64,000 nt of DNA from Stomoxys calcitrans (GCF_963082655.1 NC_081554.1:99149273-99213272); one strand, 5' to 3'. Shown: positions 35,328 to 47,989, counted from the stretch's first letter. The notes: a model not told the origin generated them from the sequence alone. Numbers and translations: made by a program.

Positions 35328-35412
35328 ATACAAATTTAAATTTTATTTATACAAATTTCAATTTTATTTATACAAATTTCAATTTTATTTACACAAATTT
35401 CAATTTTATTTA
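35328..35412 (+). repeat. 21-bp minisatellite in LINE 3' UTR
   Basis: Four near-identical copies of ATACAAATTTCAATTTTATT-T directly after ORF2. Repeats near the 3' end are common in CR1/Jockey-type elements and may take part in template recognition. Confidence 0.85.
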
Positions 35413-35543
35413 TAAAATGTTTTCCAACTTCTAATTTTTGTAAACCATTACTGTGTATCTTCTTGTGATTCTAGTACAGTCAATTATAAGACTTATGTCT
35501 TGTTGTACTAGTAATGTCATAAATAATAAACAAACAAACAAAA

Positions 35544-35690
35544 CCAGTGCGGGGATCGATTCCCACCAAAGGCCTGATCTGTCGGTACTGTGGTATCACA
35601 ATGGATTAAAAAAGTCTGGGTTAGGTTTATATGGCAGTCTGCAATCAGACTCACTTGGGAGATGAGCTCAATGGACGTTTTCTTCCATTA
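35544..35690 (+). mobile_element. right half of tRNA-derived SINE (family B)
   Basis: B-box-like 'gggatcgattcccacc' and the family body 'gtggtatcacaatggatt' resume after the LINE tail. Together with 31028-31063 they rebuild the order seen in the minus-strand copy at 7425-7570. Confidence 0.6.
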
Positions 35691-38270
35691 CGATACCACA
35701 GAACAGGAGAAGGAAGGTGCCTTCTAGTTGAACTAATGTTGAACCATACAGATCGCTTAACCACCGCTTGTATAGACCCAGCTTCAACTTGTTGAGTCTG
35801 TAGGATACAACTCCTTCAGATTTGTTGAGGTATGCAAGAAAGCCTGATTCAGCTTTTAAGAGAATGGTCGTAAAGGAATATCTTCCTTCTTGAGTGAATC
35901 TAGTGCTGAGACTGGAAAGATCTCACCAATCTTTTTTAGGGCGCAACGCCACATATCAATTGAACCTTGACTAAATCCAGTGCTACGCCTGGCTAGATTT
36001 CACGATTCTTTTTCAGGGCGCCATGGTACATAACAGTTGAACGTTGATCCCCGAAAGCAATTAATTTGTATCGGCCCAGGCTATTCCACAAGGACTATTC
36101 CACTCTAATTGTTCCCAGGTATCCAACCCTGTTCTTCCTCCTTGTCGGCAGCTACCATCACCAAGCTGTCCCTAGCGACGTAAGCAAAGATTCTTGGGGT
36201 CATATTACCATTATTCGCTTCAGTTCTTTTGGGGTTGCCTTCCAGGTCATCACAGTCTTTTAACTGACTGTTGCGCCGTTTTCTTATCTAGGCTTGTAGC
36301 TTTTGAGATAGCCTGTGCATTGAATCTCCAAGTCCTATTAAGGGAGATCTCTCGTTATCTGTAAAAGTTTTAGGATCATTTGCACCAAGCCGCTCTACAA
36401 ACCTGGCGCTCCACCAGTCAAGGTCTCAGCAGCAGGCAACATGCTACGACCTGATACCACCACCGCAGCTGTTGAGGCTTTCAGCCTATGTAGTATAAGT
36501 GAAAGAAAAGAGACTGTCACTCTAACATAACCTAATTTAGCTATGTCCGTCCATTTGTCTGGTAGAACGGACGATCGATCACTATAGCTTCCAAGTTTCA
36601 GCTCGATAAATCTGTTTCTAAAGGCTAATGATTGATTACGACTTTCATTTTGTGGTTGAATTTTGAATTTGAAGCTTAGACCAATGGGTTTTTATTACAA
36701 TTAAGGCTAGTATAGCAAAATAAAACTCTTTAAAACGTTTGGGAAGACAGTGGTGCTTCTTAATGCATTAGGCAAGCTACAGTGATTGAGATTTCGGCCC
36801 TACCAGAGGCCTCTTCATATTGCTTTGCCACGAAAGGATTATATGCTCCCACATACTCACTTTTTAGGCGAAAGTGAAATGGTAGAAGCTTGCCCTTAGA
36901 CTGAAACGTTGCGACATGTTGGTTTACTTTATCTTTGAGCGCACATTCTTTACGACTATCAAGAATTTGTATATACACTATACTGGTTCTGAAGAGAAGA
37001 AAATATTCATATTATTGAAATTGTCATTTTTCCGTCTCCGAATCTAAGCTGGCATCATCCAGCTACATATCTATAGCGGTTGACTTTTGAGTGTTTGTAA
37101 AACACGAAAGTCGTCATGTTAATCGAAAGTTAAAACACGATAATGCTCTTGTTTCCTTGCCTATTCTCTTCCACCCACGCTCGTTGCCCGTTCGTTGAAG
37201 TGTTTTAAGCTTTGGCCCTATATGCGATGCTTGTGAATCAGGGATGGAAAATAAATACTTTAAAATGGTACTAAAAAGCACTTTCTGGAACGAAGGAATA
37301 CTTTTTTATTAATTTCGGATGATAATTTACAAAATATTCTAATCGCTGTGGGGGACCACAGGTTATCGCAGCTCGTCAGTCTTTGGTGGATCGATATTTT
37401 CGTAGGTAGCTTGGGTTATATTGGATCTAACTCATTTGGAAAATATCATGCTTTTTACAGACGGAACTTGCTAAATCGTTTTAGAATGGCATGACGTTGT
37501 CATATCTTGAAGGGTCTAAGACCAATATTTTGAGATTTGGAAATCGGATATCGATGTCAACCATACCCTCCCCCATCCTACAGTGTAGGGTAAAACATCT
37601 GTTATTCACACTAGTGTCGATGTTTTCCTTAAAGGGTACTTATTGGGTGACTCTTCCATCCCTGTTGTGAATATGTTATATGAGTGTAGCTCACACACAC
37701 ACACACACACACACACTTTGTACTTGTGTTAATGTTATTTGTAATTGAAACCTGTCATTTCATGAGTATCAATTACTTTTGGGCATTTTAATTGCATGTG
37801 TCAACGATCACCGGTATGCTATGTCACGCAGTCTGGCAATGTGCGCTGGCGACTCTGCGAATGTGTGCGTTTAACTTCCCAGCCACTGATGTCTGTTTGC
37901 ATTACTCGTACATCAACTAAAAGTTAATGTTTTGCATTTGTATTTGACAAATCTCTCGAGAATTTATGCATTAACTCAGTGTTGGTTGAGACTAAAATCC
38001 CTTCCATACGTCCATTTGTCCATCGGTGGGTTTGACATTACCTTTGTGTTGGTACATATTTGCATTTGTATACCCCATAAAGTTAATGCTTGTATATATG
38101 CTTTATAAATGTAAATGGTTTGGCTGTCTTTGGCGTTGTCATTGTTATTTCGATTAAATTCACCATAATTAAGTTTTAATAGAGTTTTAATTTAACTACA
38201 AAATACATCATTCTGACATTATTACCTTCACGTCGTTTGTTTGCCTATAAATTCTGTGGTTTGACTTTTA
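35691..38270. other. tract with decayed repeats, no gene
   Basis: Contains small Helentron-like fragments ('agctatgtccgtccatttgt' at about 36540; 'ataccctcccccatcctaca' ending near 37595) and a CA microsatellite at 37692-37715. The rest shows only chance frames. Confidence 0.4.
37692..37715. repeat. CA dinucleotide microsatellite
   Basis: About twelve CA units in a row. Confidence 0.95.
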
Positions 38271-38393
38271 CACAGGATTTATTCTACTGACTTCTTCCGT
38301 TTCCTCTTTGCTTGAAAACATCTGTGTTGGCGTCAGCGTGTGTGGGTGGATGGGTGTGTATGTTTGTGATACTGTGCATTAATTTCAACCGAA

Positions 38394-38427
38394 ATGGATA
38401 AGAGGCAAAGTGTGAATGTTTTCCAAG
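38394..38427 (+). CDS. candidate start exon of an unidentified gene
   Basis: An ATG at 38394 opens 11 codons ('MDKRQSVNVFQ') and one extra base before a strong donor 'CAAG|gtaggt'. The open codon base G plus AT at 39444 gives Asp, and the frame continues through the microexon there. A possible 5' UTR acceptor ('ttacacag') lies at about 38277. The peptide is short and I do not recognise it. The case rests on the ATG context ('cgaaatgg'), donor quality and phase match. It could be an alternative promoter of the Ig gene or a nested gene. It may equally be chance. Confidence 0.3.
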
Positions 38428-39443
38428 GTAGGTAAACCAAAATATTGCCACTTAATCAAAAGTTCTTAGTTTTATGCCAACCTAAGCAAAGTTAAACCTC
38501 TAAAAGCCAATGTGTATGGCAAGTTCTGGCTAGAAGAAACTGAGAAATGATGGCTGAAGATTAGCTTGTACTAGACAACGAACTTTAAATGGGGTGAATA
38601 GTTTGATTTAATGTTTACACAAATTGGAAGCTCACCCGAGAAGAGTCTAAAGTCAAGGGAAAATGACTTTGATGAATGTTTAATCACTAAAAGTTTGGAG
38701 AGACTAAAGGAGATTTACATTTAACAGGAAATTTCAAATAATTTTATTGATTCAATTGACAAAAGTGTGTGGAAGTCATCAAAACTTCAGAATGCATCCA
38801 CTTTTGTTTGATATGACCTCCTTGTGCTTGACTATTGTGCTGAGTTGTTCAAAAAACGAATTGCAAGCTGCCGGTATTTTGTCACATTCACATAAAAATG
38901 GCTTTCTTCAACGCTTTTATACAGGCATATTTTTCAGTCCTTACTATGCTCAAAAAAAAAGGCCCAAATTGAAAAGTCCAACTGGCGAATTGGAAAATCA
39001 TTGCGGGGAGGAAATGAAACTCGGACAGGTGTTACAGAAAATGAAATCTTTTATGTTAGATTTGGCAGACTGTGGTTTAGAATATCCCTAGTCGTTCAAA
39101 AGAGAACATGTAATAAAAAAAGCTATTATGAGCTACAAATGCATCTCTTTATCAAAAATATTACCTCTCTATAATTTCTCGACTCATTCTCCTATCCGAT
39201 GTTTCGTTTGGCTCTTGAAGGGTTAAGTCTTACACAACTTTTACCAAATCTCTCAAATTGTTCACATCCTTCCCGTCTTAGACAATTTTCAAATACTTGC
39301 CACAATCTGCATCGGAAATTAATCAAACCTTGAACTAGAGAAATAAAAAAAAAGAATTTTTCAGCTTTTCTCTTTTGTCATAAAAGAAAATCCCATTAAA
39401 ACTTTGTTTAAATTTTGGTGTGTGTGTGTGTGTGTGCGTGTAG

Positions 39444-39483
39444 ATGGTGGTGAGGCAGCCGCTAAGAGTCCCAAGACGAAAAG
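39444..39483 (+). CDS. candidate 40-nt microexon
   Basis: Lies between 'tgtgtgcgtgtag' (a TG-repeat pyrimidine-like tract) and 'AAAAG|gtaaag'. In the frame set by the exon at 38394 it reads Asp, then 'GGEAAAKSPKTK', and ends with two bases of an Arg/Ser codon. It is more GC-rich and codon-like than its surroundings. Its 5' phase would also fit the donor at 8906. No following exon was identified, so the gene remains unidentified. Confidence 0.3.
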
Positions 39484-41175
39484 GTAAAGCTGTCACAAAT
39501 GTTTATGACAATTAAAAACATTAAAAAATATTTTCAATTAACCCTTAAATTAGCCAACATTAAGTTTCTGAGGCATTTTTACGTTTCATTTATTAGGCTC
39601 CAAAATCCTTTTTGGTCCATTACCAATGGTAGCTATTACACAGCAGAGCTTTTACTGTTGCTGCTGCTGGTTCTGCTGCTAATCCCAGCAATAATTTATG
39701 GGCTTTTGTGTCACTCGGTGATACCTTCTTTTGTTGCCTGAGGCATATCTACCTTAACGCCGTCTGCCATTTACATTGACATCGGTGTTGCCGGGGGCCA
39801 TGCGGCGGTTGATGATTATGATTATGCTTATGCTCATGTTGGTGTGGTTGTTGTTGCCGTTGCCGTCACTGCTGCTTCTACTGCCGCTGTTTAATAGTTG
39901 TAACAATCTGTGTATTTAAACAAATTCCTTTAAATCCCCCATTTTTCGCTTTCATGCTCCCTGCTTTCACCCTGACCTATGTAGAAATATCACTGGAAGT
40001 GATGTTGATAATGGCAAGATATGCTGGGCCATAGTTGCTGACTTATGATAAGCTGTTAACCACCCACCGTAGTCTCTTAAATGACAATGGAATGTAGAAC
40101 AGCAAGGCATTGGATTATTGGGCCAAAGGAGCAGCAGCCAACACCCTCGTTTGGAGGTGTTAGCTTGGATTTCGTCCTTTTGTCATATTTTTTCAGCAAT
40201 TACTTATTTGCGATTATAAAACATACGCTTAACTCAGGTGCTCGCCCGACCCAATGGCTATTTTATTGATGGCAGTTGCTGTTTTGTTTCATTTCTGGCA
40301 TGACCGTTGTTATTGGTTTTTATCTATGCTCTGACAGAATGATCTCATCCAGCAAAGGCATTGAAAGTCCTTGTTGGACGATTAGGCATTTGTGAGTGAG
40401 CGAGAACACAAACGCTCGTTGGCTACTATTGTTGTTTTTGGCCCAAAATAAATAAATCCATAATTTATTGGCAGTCTGGCTTAGGCCTAAGGATGCCTGC
40501 CCACCACTTTGAGTTGTGAGTTTTTGTTTTGACTTAAATTAGAAGTCTTGTTTGTTTTTTGTTTTGTTTCTAAATCACCTCTGGAATCTGTTTGGAAAGG
40601 TTTAAAGGAAATGGCGCAGAAATAAATCTTTTTCTAAAATCTAGTTGTCATAAATAAACAAACACGTGTGGGTAACAATAAATTATTAACACTATGGATT
40701 ATGAGCGAGAGGATGCAGTGGATCTCCTGAGCGAAGGGATGCAATATTATTGAAAATCACACTAAGCAATAATAACGTTTCTAATATCTACACTCAAAAA
40801 AAGTAAATCCAACTGAATGAAAATTGGACTAAATCGGAGTAAAATTGACCATGATTTGGCACATAAGATTTTTTGTTCCATTTGGTATACACAACTCCCT
40901 ATTTTACATATATGCGAGTGACCTAAACTCTAGTTGAAATTTTTGAAGAAGTTGGGATATCTGAACTCAATTTTTGCATGTTTCGAACATAATTATCAGA
41001 AAAATTCTAATGCGTTCTAAATCCACTTTTATACAAATTTGTCACATGATAACCCTTAATTTATTACGTATAAATTTAGTAATAGTCATGCATTTCTTAA
41101 AAATTATTCTCTTTACCCTTTACGCAAAGTTTTAATATTGAGGAATAAATTGAGGTTTAAAAGTATTATTAACTA
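39484..41175. other. unique-looking tract with triplet-rich stretch
   Basis: Around 39640-39890 the DNA is rich in CTG/GTT/GAT triplets; the minus strand would encode a Ser/Asn-rich low-complexity peptide for about 40 codons without splice support. Typical of fly intronic or regulatory DNA. No gene called. Confidence 0.35.
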
Positions 41176-41651
41176 AAACAAGTAAGAGCGTGCTAAGTTC
41201 GGGGCGAATCTTATATACCCTCCACCAGGGATCGCATTTGTCGAGTTCTTTTCTCGGCATCTCTTCTTAGGCAAACAAAAAGGATCGTCATACAAAATTT
41301 CAGGCAAATCGGATAATAATTGCCACCTCTGGAGGCTCAAGAAATCAAGATCCCAGATCGGTTTATATGGCAGCTATATCGAAACATTGACCGATTTGGC
41401 CCATTTATAATCTTACACTAATAAGAAGCAATTGGGTAAAATTTCAAACGGCTAGCTTTACTCCTTCGAAAGTTAGCGTGCTTTCGACAGACAGACGGAC
41501 GGACGGACGGACGGACAGACAGACGGACGGACATGGCTGGATCGAAATAAAATGTCACGACGATCAAGAATATATATACAGACGAATATTTCGAGTAGTT
41601 ACAAACAGAATGATGGAATTAGTATTCCCCCATCCTATGGTGGAGGGTATA
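41176..41651 (-). repeat. Helentron/DINE-1-like repeat, copy L (short form)
   Basis: A compact copy of 476 bp with both ends ('aacaagtaagagcgtgctaa', 'taccctccaccaggg' ... 'ccccatcctatggtggaggg') but less than one full internal unit. The hairpin arm is damaged ('gttcggggcgaatc'). It is effectively the family backbone without tandem units. Confidence 0.82.
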
Positions 41652-43184
41652 CAAATTTGTTTTATTTTGTAATTATTTTACCTGTACAATGTTTGCTTAG
41701 TCAAAAAAAGTCAATTTTGATAATTTGATAAGTTTCAGTCAAGCTAAAAATACAAAATTTGATTGCTTAATAACGCTTGAACTTCACTTTTCATTCGCAT
41801 TTATAAATAATCTCACTAAAACAATTATTTATTTTAAAGATTAGTTATAATACGTATTCTTCGACTCGTTATTGTCATTCTTCTAGCCAATTTGGATAAA
41901 TATTTATAGTTGAAGTAAATATAACATTATTATAACAATTTGGATAGAACTTACCTTAAAGGATCTTATTCTGCTGCTTTGGATATACATTTGCTGCAAA
42001 AAGCCATGGTTGCTCGTGGTTTTAATTATATTTACTAGAGTTTTAATTTGCCAAAGCGAATGCCTAAAATAACAACTCATTGAAGAAACTATAAAATAAT
42101 ATATTGTTCTTAAATATATTTTTTCCTAAATAACGCTTTCAGCTAATAGTTGCATTCGATGCATCAGAAATTAAAATTATATATGCTCACATAATCTGTA
42201 AATTAAACGAGAAATCAAATAATATTTTTGTTAGTAAAATAATTGAAATTAATAATTGTGAATTATTCACCTTTAAATATCATATCAGACTGTTACAACA
42301 ATTTATTCTTTTTTCTTTTCGTCAAGGCACATTTTTTACATTTATTTTGTGTGCCTGGTATGGCTGGTCATTGAATTTATTATTTTTTCCAAAGGGGTTA
42401 AGAATCGAGCTGATTTGACCAAGGGAATGAAGGACTTGATTACTGAAAAGAATTTTTTTCCTTTACTCTTTAAGGAACCGTATTGTACCAAGTAATATAG
42501 GAAACTGTCAAATAATAAAGCAAACAGCCAACGATCGACACAATACACACACGCTTGTCCAACAACATAAACACTTTTCTAACGAACATACACTTATACA
42601 GACACACAAAATTTGCCAAAAAAAACCCACTCATATACAATGACAGACACGACACATTTTCATCTTCAAAAAAAATTCCTTAATGAAAATTTATGAAAAA
42701 AGTCATAACAAAACATGCTGTTTTATAAAGGATATTACAATGTGCTATTGAAAATGTCTTAAAAGTGCGTATGCATAATTTCATGATCATGTATACCATA
42801 TCTAAATCCCTACTAACTAAAAAATTGTATATAAACCTTGCCAAACTGACATTTCTCATGATAATAAGATTCTGTAAAAATTTGCTACACAATTTGTTTT
42901 CCCTTCCGCGAGTCATTTTGAACGAGGATTAAAGTTTTTTACACTGGTTATAAACAAAAATTTTTAGGAAATATCCATACTCTTTAGGCATATGATCTAA
43001 TTGCAATTTCCTTGAAAATAGGATAGGTTCCTGTAGTTTAGCAAAATTTCGTAATAGAAGAGAAAAATTTCATTTTGGGTAAATTGTTTACTACTTTATA
43101 CAATGCCCTTTTTTCAGTCTAAAAAGTAACCTTGAAAAAGAAAATCTAAGCTAGGAATTCCGTGCTACTTACACAATTCTTAAT
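41652..43184. other. AT-rich tract, nothing recognised
   Basis: No repeat ends, exons or RNA genes seen. Short chance frames only. Confidence 0.4.
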
Positions 43185-44150
43185 TGTTTTCCATACCACG
43201 TTCCTAAGTTGGTTCATGTCTGGTATTGTGTCCCCACCTAAGGGTTGGTGTCTGTTAGTCGCGAAAGCCAGACCATGACATAGGAAATACTCCAACGTCC
43301 CATCATCTTCCCCGCATGCTCAGCTCATGCAATCATTTGCCGCACCGATCTTGCATAAGTAAGCTCATGTGTCCCGTTATGATATCGAAAGCTATACTGA
43401 TCTCATTTTTAAATCCCCTCAGTAATAGCCTTGTCTTTTCACGATCCGGATCTTCCCATGATATTCGTCGTCCTAACGACCGTTTCGCTGTTAACGGTAC
43501 TAGGCAAGGTTAGATTGATTAGTGGGTGCTGATATTTATACCAGAGTTCCGTCAATTTAAGACTCTGACTCTGACAGCTGTGTCTCGTTTCCGATCGGAA
43601 ACGTCTTCTATTACATGCAGGTTTCCTATCTTCACCTCGATTATACCGCTATGCTATGACCTGCTCCTATCCTCTATCCATTTTCCCATCGCCTTTAGTC
43701 TCATAGCCTCTATGGCTGCCTCACACTTAATCTGTATGTCTATGGGTCGGAGTAGCCTCCAGTGCCCTAGTGTCTCGAACTCGATCTCAAGTGACATCTC
43801 AGGTATCCGATAGGAAACGTCTTCTATTACATCCAGGTTTCCTATCGTCGCCTCGATTATACCGCTATGATATGACCTGCCCCTATCCTCTATCCATTCT
43901 CTCATCGCCTTTAGTCACATAGCCTCTGTGGCTGCCTCACACTTATTCTGTATGTCCATGGGTCGGAATAGCCTTCAGTGCCCTAGTGGGCGTGGTATTC
44001 ATCGCTCCGCCAGTGCCAAGCCAACATGTTCTCTGAACCTGTTGTATTATGCTTACGTTACACTTTTTCTCCATCGCGTAAATAAATATTGGTCTAATCA
44101 CGCTCCTGTAGAGCCAGAGACTGTCCTTGGATTCAAACCCCATTTCGAGC
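43185..44150 (-). pseudogene. RNase H-type non-LTR relic (post-RT region) with internal duplication
   Basis: Minus-strand fragments in order: 'KDSLWLYRSVIRPIFIYA' (end of RT/thumb), 'GGAMNTTPTRALKAIPTHGH', 'RPIDIQIKCEAAIEAMRLKA' and 'IPEMSLEIEFETL', then at 43190-43330 the C-terminal end shared with 7229-7430. This order is that of I/R1-type LINE ORF2. RNase H is deleted. A segment of about 216 bp (43591-43806) is repeated in tandem (43807-44000), so 'RPIDIQIKCEAA' occurs twice. Several frame breaks are present. Dead copy. Confidence 0.72.
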
Positions 44151-46001
44151 CTACGGCCCGTCTACATAGTGCCTAACATCTGTGAGCCTTCTCAGTACGA
44201 TTCTGAATGTGACACTTTCAATCAATTTTCCTGCCCAAGCTCACTGCTAAGTATTTGACCTTGTCATATATCGAAATCGTTTATTGAGGAAACCTGATGC
44301 GTCAAATTTGCCCACCACGAAAATTTGCGTATATTACATTTTTAGCTCAGAGACAAACGCTATCAATTTTGGTAAAAATCGGTTCAGATTTAGATCTGAT
44401 TTACACCAATAAGGGCGTAGTTACCACAATGTTCAACTGATTTGCGCTAAACTTGGTATGATGTGTTAAATTATTCATCTGGAAGCCTCTGCCAAATTTC
44501 ATCAAGATTGGTTCTTCGGAGCTTCTAAGGTTGATCCCAGATAAACCCAGGACAAAGGAGTTAATCTACAAATCGGTGTTTGTGGGAAGAACTTGCAGAT
44601 CATTTTATATGCATAACCTCCAATGATTACGAAATACAGACATAACTTAATTGGATTTTTTTAGGGTGTTAGATCAACTTTGGCTGTGGTCTCAACTGTG
44701 GTATCGCATTGCATGTATCGCATTCCACGATAGCATGACCTTACCTCGATCAAATTTCGATATGACATAATTATAAGTATAACTCTATTGGTTTTGTGTT
44801 GAATGAGACCGTAACATAAAAGATAATCCACCCTATGATTTTTCTTTAATCTATAAAGTTTAATGTTCCTACCAAGTCCAGTAAACTTTTTACTAATACG
44901 ATGAAATTCTTAATTCAAATATGCCTGCGTTATGATTTCCGCCCTTTAGAGAGTTTGAATTGTCGTTGTTTACTCCATTTAGCTTTCTTCTACTACCATT
45001 TTATAAATGTTTACCTTATTTTTTGAAAATCGCTCGAAAATCTAATCAATGCTAATAAATCTGCGCGCCTAAATACGTTCAGCCTGAAAACAGTTTTTCT
45101 ACTTTTTCTCCATGGTGAATACACATAAAACGATTAGATTTTATTTGAATATGTCCTTATCTGTGATTCAAAGTTAATTGCCTGGGAATTCCGCAAATAA
45201 ATCATTGCCATCATTCCTACTTTACTAAACTGTCACGGTAATCCTTTTTCCCAACAATTACCATCGCTTGACAGAAATCCACGGAGATTCAGACTTTCCT
45301 TGTCTCTATGCTCATGGCAACAAATTGCTTTCTTATTGAGCGACTTAAAGAGTTCTCCGGATAACGAAATTTTCTGTTCCCTGAGTTTTTTTTTTATCTC
45401 AAATAAGTCTTGAGATTTGTGTATTTTCAGTTCCAGCTACACGTACGTACAGAAAGGTTGACTTAACACTCCAAATGGCACTTCATATGAATAACCTGGG
45501 TAAAATGTATTGAGGCTAGCAATTTTGGGGGGAAATAGTGTCCACAAAAAGAAATCACAATTTCCTGAGAAGAAAAAACGGCCTCGTATATTTCCCACCA
45601 ATAACAAGAAAGCAATTGTCCTTGGGCGTTGATAAGCCGAGAACAACACTCAAAACATAATCATTTAAGAGGCGCACTAACACATGCGAACACTTTCGAA
45701 TGCGTATCCGCTGCTTGTGTTTCCAACCATAATGAGGCAAAGGCCTTTGTGGCTCAATATGCGGAACATGCGTTAGTTTTACTTCCTGCTTCCGAGACGA
45801 ACCACTATAAAGGAAACTTGCAAGAGATGGCAAACGAAATGTTCACCAACAGGGAGACGCACAAGCTCGCTCAGCCATAGGTAGAGTGAAACGTAACAAT
45901 TTCCTTACGGAATCACTATGTATATAAATTAAGCATTATAATGAAAACAAACATAAACGTTAAAGCTTCCACTCCTTCATTGTCTGCGTGTTTCGATTAA
46001 T
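44151..46001. other. AT-rich tract, no gene
   Basis: Only chance frames. Weak Helentron-like words ('aatcggttcagatttagatc' near 44387) may be very old fragments. Confidence 0.35.
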
Positions 46002-46137
46002 ATACCCTCTACCATACGATGAGATTATACTAATTTCGTCATACAGTTTGTAACAATTACTAAATAAATATCGAAATATTGGTCCGTGGCCCTAAAGATT
46101 ATATTATTCCTGATTGCTATGACAATCTAGCCTAGAG
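46002..46137 (+). repeat. Helentron/DINE-1-like repeat, 5' fragment
   Basis: 'taccctctaccatacgatga', 'actaatttcgtcatacagtt' and 'cgaaatattggtccgtggcc' match the start of the family; the copy is abandoned after 135 bp. Confidence 0.6.
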
Positions 46138-46189
46138 CTGGCTAACTATCGATATTTGCAACATTCGATATTTTCAATATAAAAAAAAT

Positions 46190-47420
46190 ATCCCCCATAT
46201 ACTTCGGGGAGGGGTTATATCAGTTTACAGACCGATTGGGATCATACCCGGCATGGTTATTGGAAGACAGAACAGAAAGCATTGTGGCAAGTTTCAGCCA
46301 AATCAGGTGACAATTTCTAGGGGCTCAAGAAAGATCGGTTTATGTGGGGGCTACATTCAAATTTGCACCGATATGGTTAATTTAAAATACGCAACGACCT
46401 ACATCATTAAGAAGTATCTGCTCAAAATTGCAAGCATCGTTCGATCTTAATGCTGATTTCGACAGACGGAGATAATGATGGTCATGACAGGATTAAAAAC
46501 GCTGTACAGAAAAGTGAAACTTTTTATATCCTCCTCCACCCACCATGAATGCCTAAGAAATTTGTTTAGATGTTGGAGTTCATAACAGAAACACATGCAA
46601 AACTTCAGCCAAATCGAATAAGAATTGCGCTTTCTAAAGTCTCAAAAGGTAAAATTGGGAGATCGGTTTATATGGTACACGGATAAAAATAATTTTGAAA
46701 ACAACAACTTTTGTCTAAAAAGCAACGACAGAACTTGTTACTTTTCCTGCAATAATTTATTTTGAATCTCAAGGACCCGAAGTTAAAATTTGTTGTTGTA
46801 TGGCCTTTGCACTGCAAGCCAACCTATAATAACAACAACAATAATAGTCACAAGCAAAACAAAAAACTATCCCAGCGGGATAGTAACTAAGCCCTTGTAT
46901 CAAGTCTTTTTCACTTTACAAATTCACTTCGTTCAAAAGAAGAAAAGAAAACCTTCTATAAGGGCATTTCTTAGTTGTGAGTTCCTCATGTCTTTGCACA
47001 AGTAAACAAAAGAAAATACGAACAAAAGGCAGGCCGATATCAAACACTTGGGATTTTGACGAAGTCTGGTGTGCTACATGGTAGTACGCGTATTTGAAAA
47101 ACTGACTCAACAAAAGAATTTGTTGAAAATCGAAAAAATGTCAACTATTTTGTCTGTCAAACCTCTACAAACCTACTTCAAAAATTAATGTCTTATATTC
47201 CATGATAGAATTCGTTGGGAATTAACTGCTTCACATACAAATTTGGTAGTTGGTTCTTTCTCTGAGTTATTTTTTTTTTCTGTGTAGCTATATCTAAACT
47301 TAGACCGATTTGACCTGTTTAAAAGCCCCGAGGACATCTTTCTTTCCAAAATTGTAAGCTTACTGCTTTATGTATTTAGACTAACTTATCAAACGTGATT
47401 TCCACAGACTGAAAGCAGTG
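46190..47420 (-). repeat. Helentron/DINE-1-like repeat, interrupted copy M
   Basis: Reverse-orientation internal units ('ggggttatatcagtttacag', 'ttcagccaaatcaggtgaca', 'gatcggtttatatgg') run to 46677 and resume at 47285 with 'tagctatatctaaacttaga'. A 607-bp TA-flanked element is inserted in the middle of one unit. Confidence 0.65.
46678..47284. mobile_element. 607-bp non-autonomous TA-flanked element
   Basis: The left end CACGGATAAAAATAA and the inverted right end CACAGAAAAAAAAAATAA form imperfect terminal repeats. TA flanks both sides, and removing the element plus one TA restores the sequence 'tttatatgg-ta-gctatatc' of a Helentron-like unit. It has no transposase. The interior has a small perfect-arm hairpin 'ctatcccagcgggatag'. 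A Tc1/mariner-type MITE is the likely class, but the TIRs are low-complexity. Confidence 0.6.
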
Positions 47421-47989
47421 GCTTCGTCGGACGGCCTTGTCACTAACAGATTGCATGCATTATTTTATTATATTTTGATTCATTTGCAGGATATTGTCCG
47501 GCTATAGACCATTTCGTTCAATGCTTTCTTTTCAAAGAATAGCACAGCAACAACTTTCAAAAGTAAGGCGAAATGTGTGATGTTACTTAAAAGCATTTGA
47601 GCGGCTTTCTGTATCGCGATTTCTGATTCGCCAGAACCTTCATCATCAGAAATTTGTCAAACGGATCACGGTGTTTTGCATACCAACCCAACTAGAGTAG
47701 ATTGCAAAGCACACATCTAAATTTGAGGGTTCTTTAAGACGACATGATTTACAAGCGCAATAGAAAACAATTAAAATCTAACTTCCCTTATTCAAATCCA
47801 ACTTATCAAACAATGCCAATAGCAACAAACAAACACAATTTTGCCGAACTTATTTGTTCTCTGCACTAAGCTCAGCCATTGGCTGATGCTGCCAGTGCTG
47901 TTTTGTATATAGGCAGTGATACCTACATCCCATTCGATGTGCTTTTCGTTTGGTTTGTCTGTTTGCGCTTTCTGTTTTGGTCTTAAACT
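47421..47989. other. tract without recognised features
   Basis: No repeat end or exon is seen between the Helentron-like copy and the TTTTA-rich array. Confidence 0.4.

Larger units (their letters stand above)
31064..35543 (+). mobile_element. apparently intact non-LTR retrotransposon (4.5 kb)
   Basis: A two-ORF element: a 5' UTR of about 290 nt containing an A39 tract, ORF1 (31356-32336), a 182-nt spacer, ORF2 (32519-35296), and a 3' UTR with four 21-bp repeats. It ends in an AATAAA-containing (CAAA)n tail. Neither ORF is interrupted. ORF2 has endonuclease and RT but no RNase H, and ORF1 lacks CCHC knuckles. This fits the Jockey/CR1 superfamily broadly, and the exact clade needs a tree. Flanks are the two halves of a family-B SINE. 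Confidence 0.88.

Noticed and set aside
38747..39091. 114-codon open frame between the two candidate microexons
   Set aside because: Lacks domains and conservation-like composition. It lies within the putative intron and has a Lys-rich low-complexity part.
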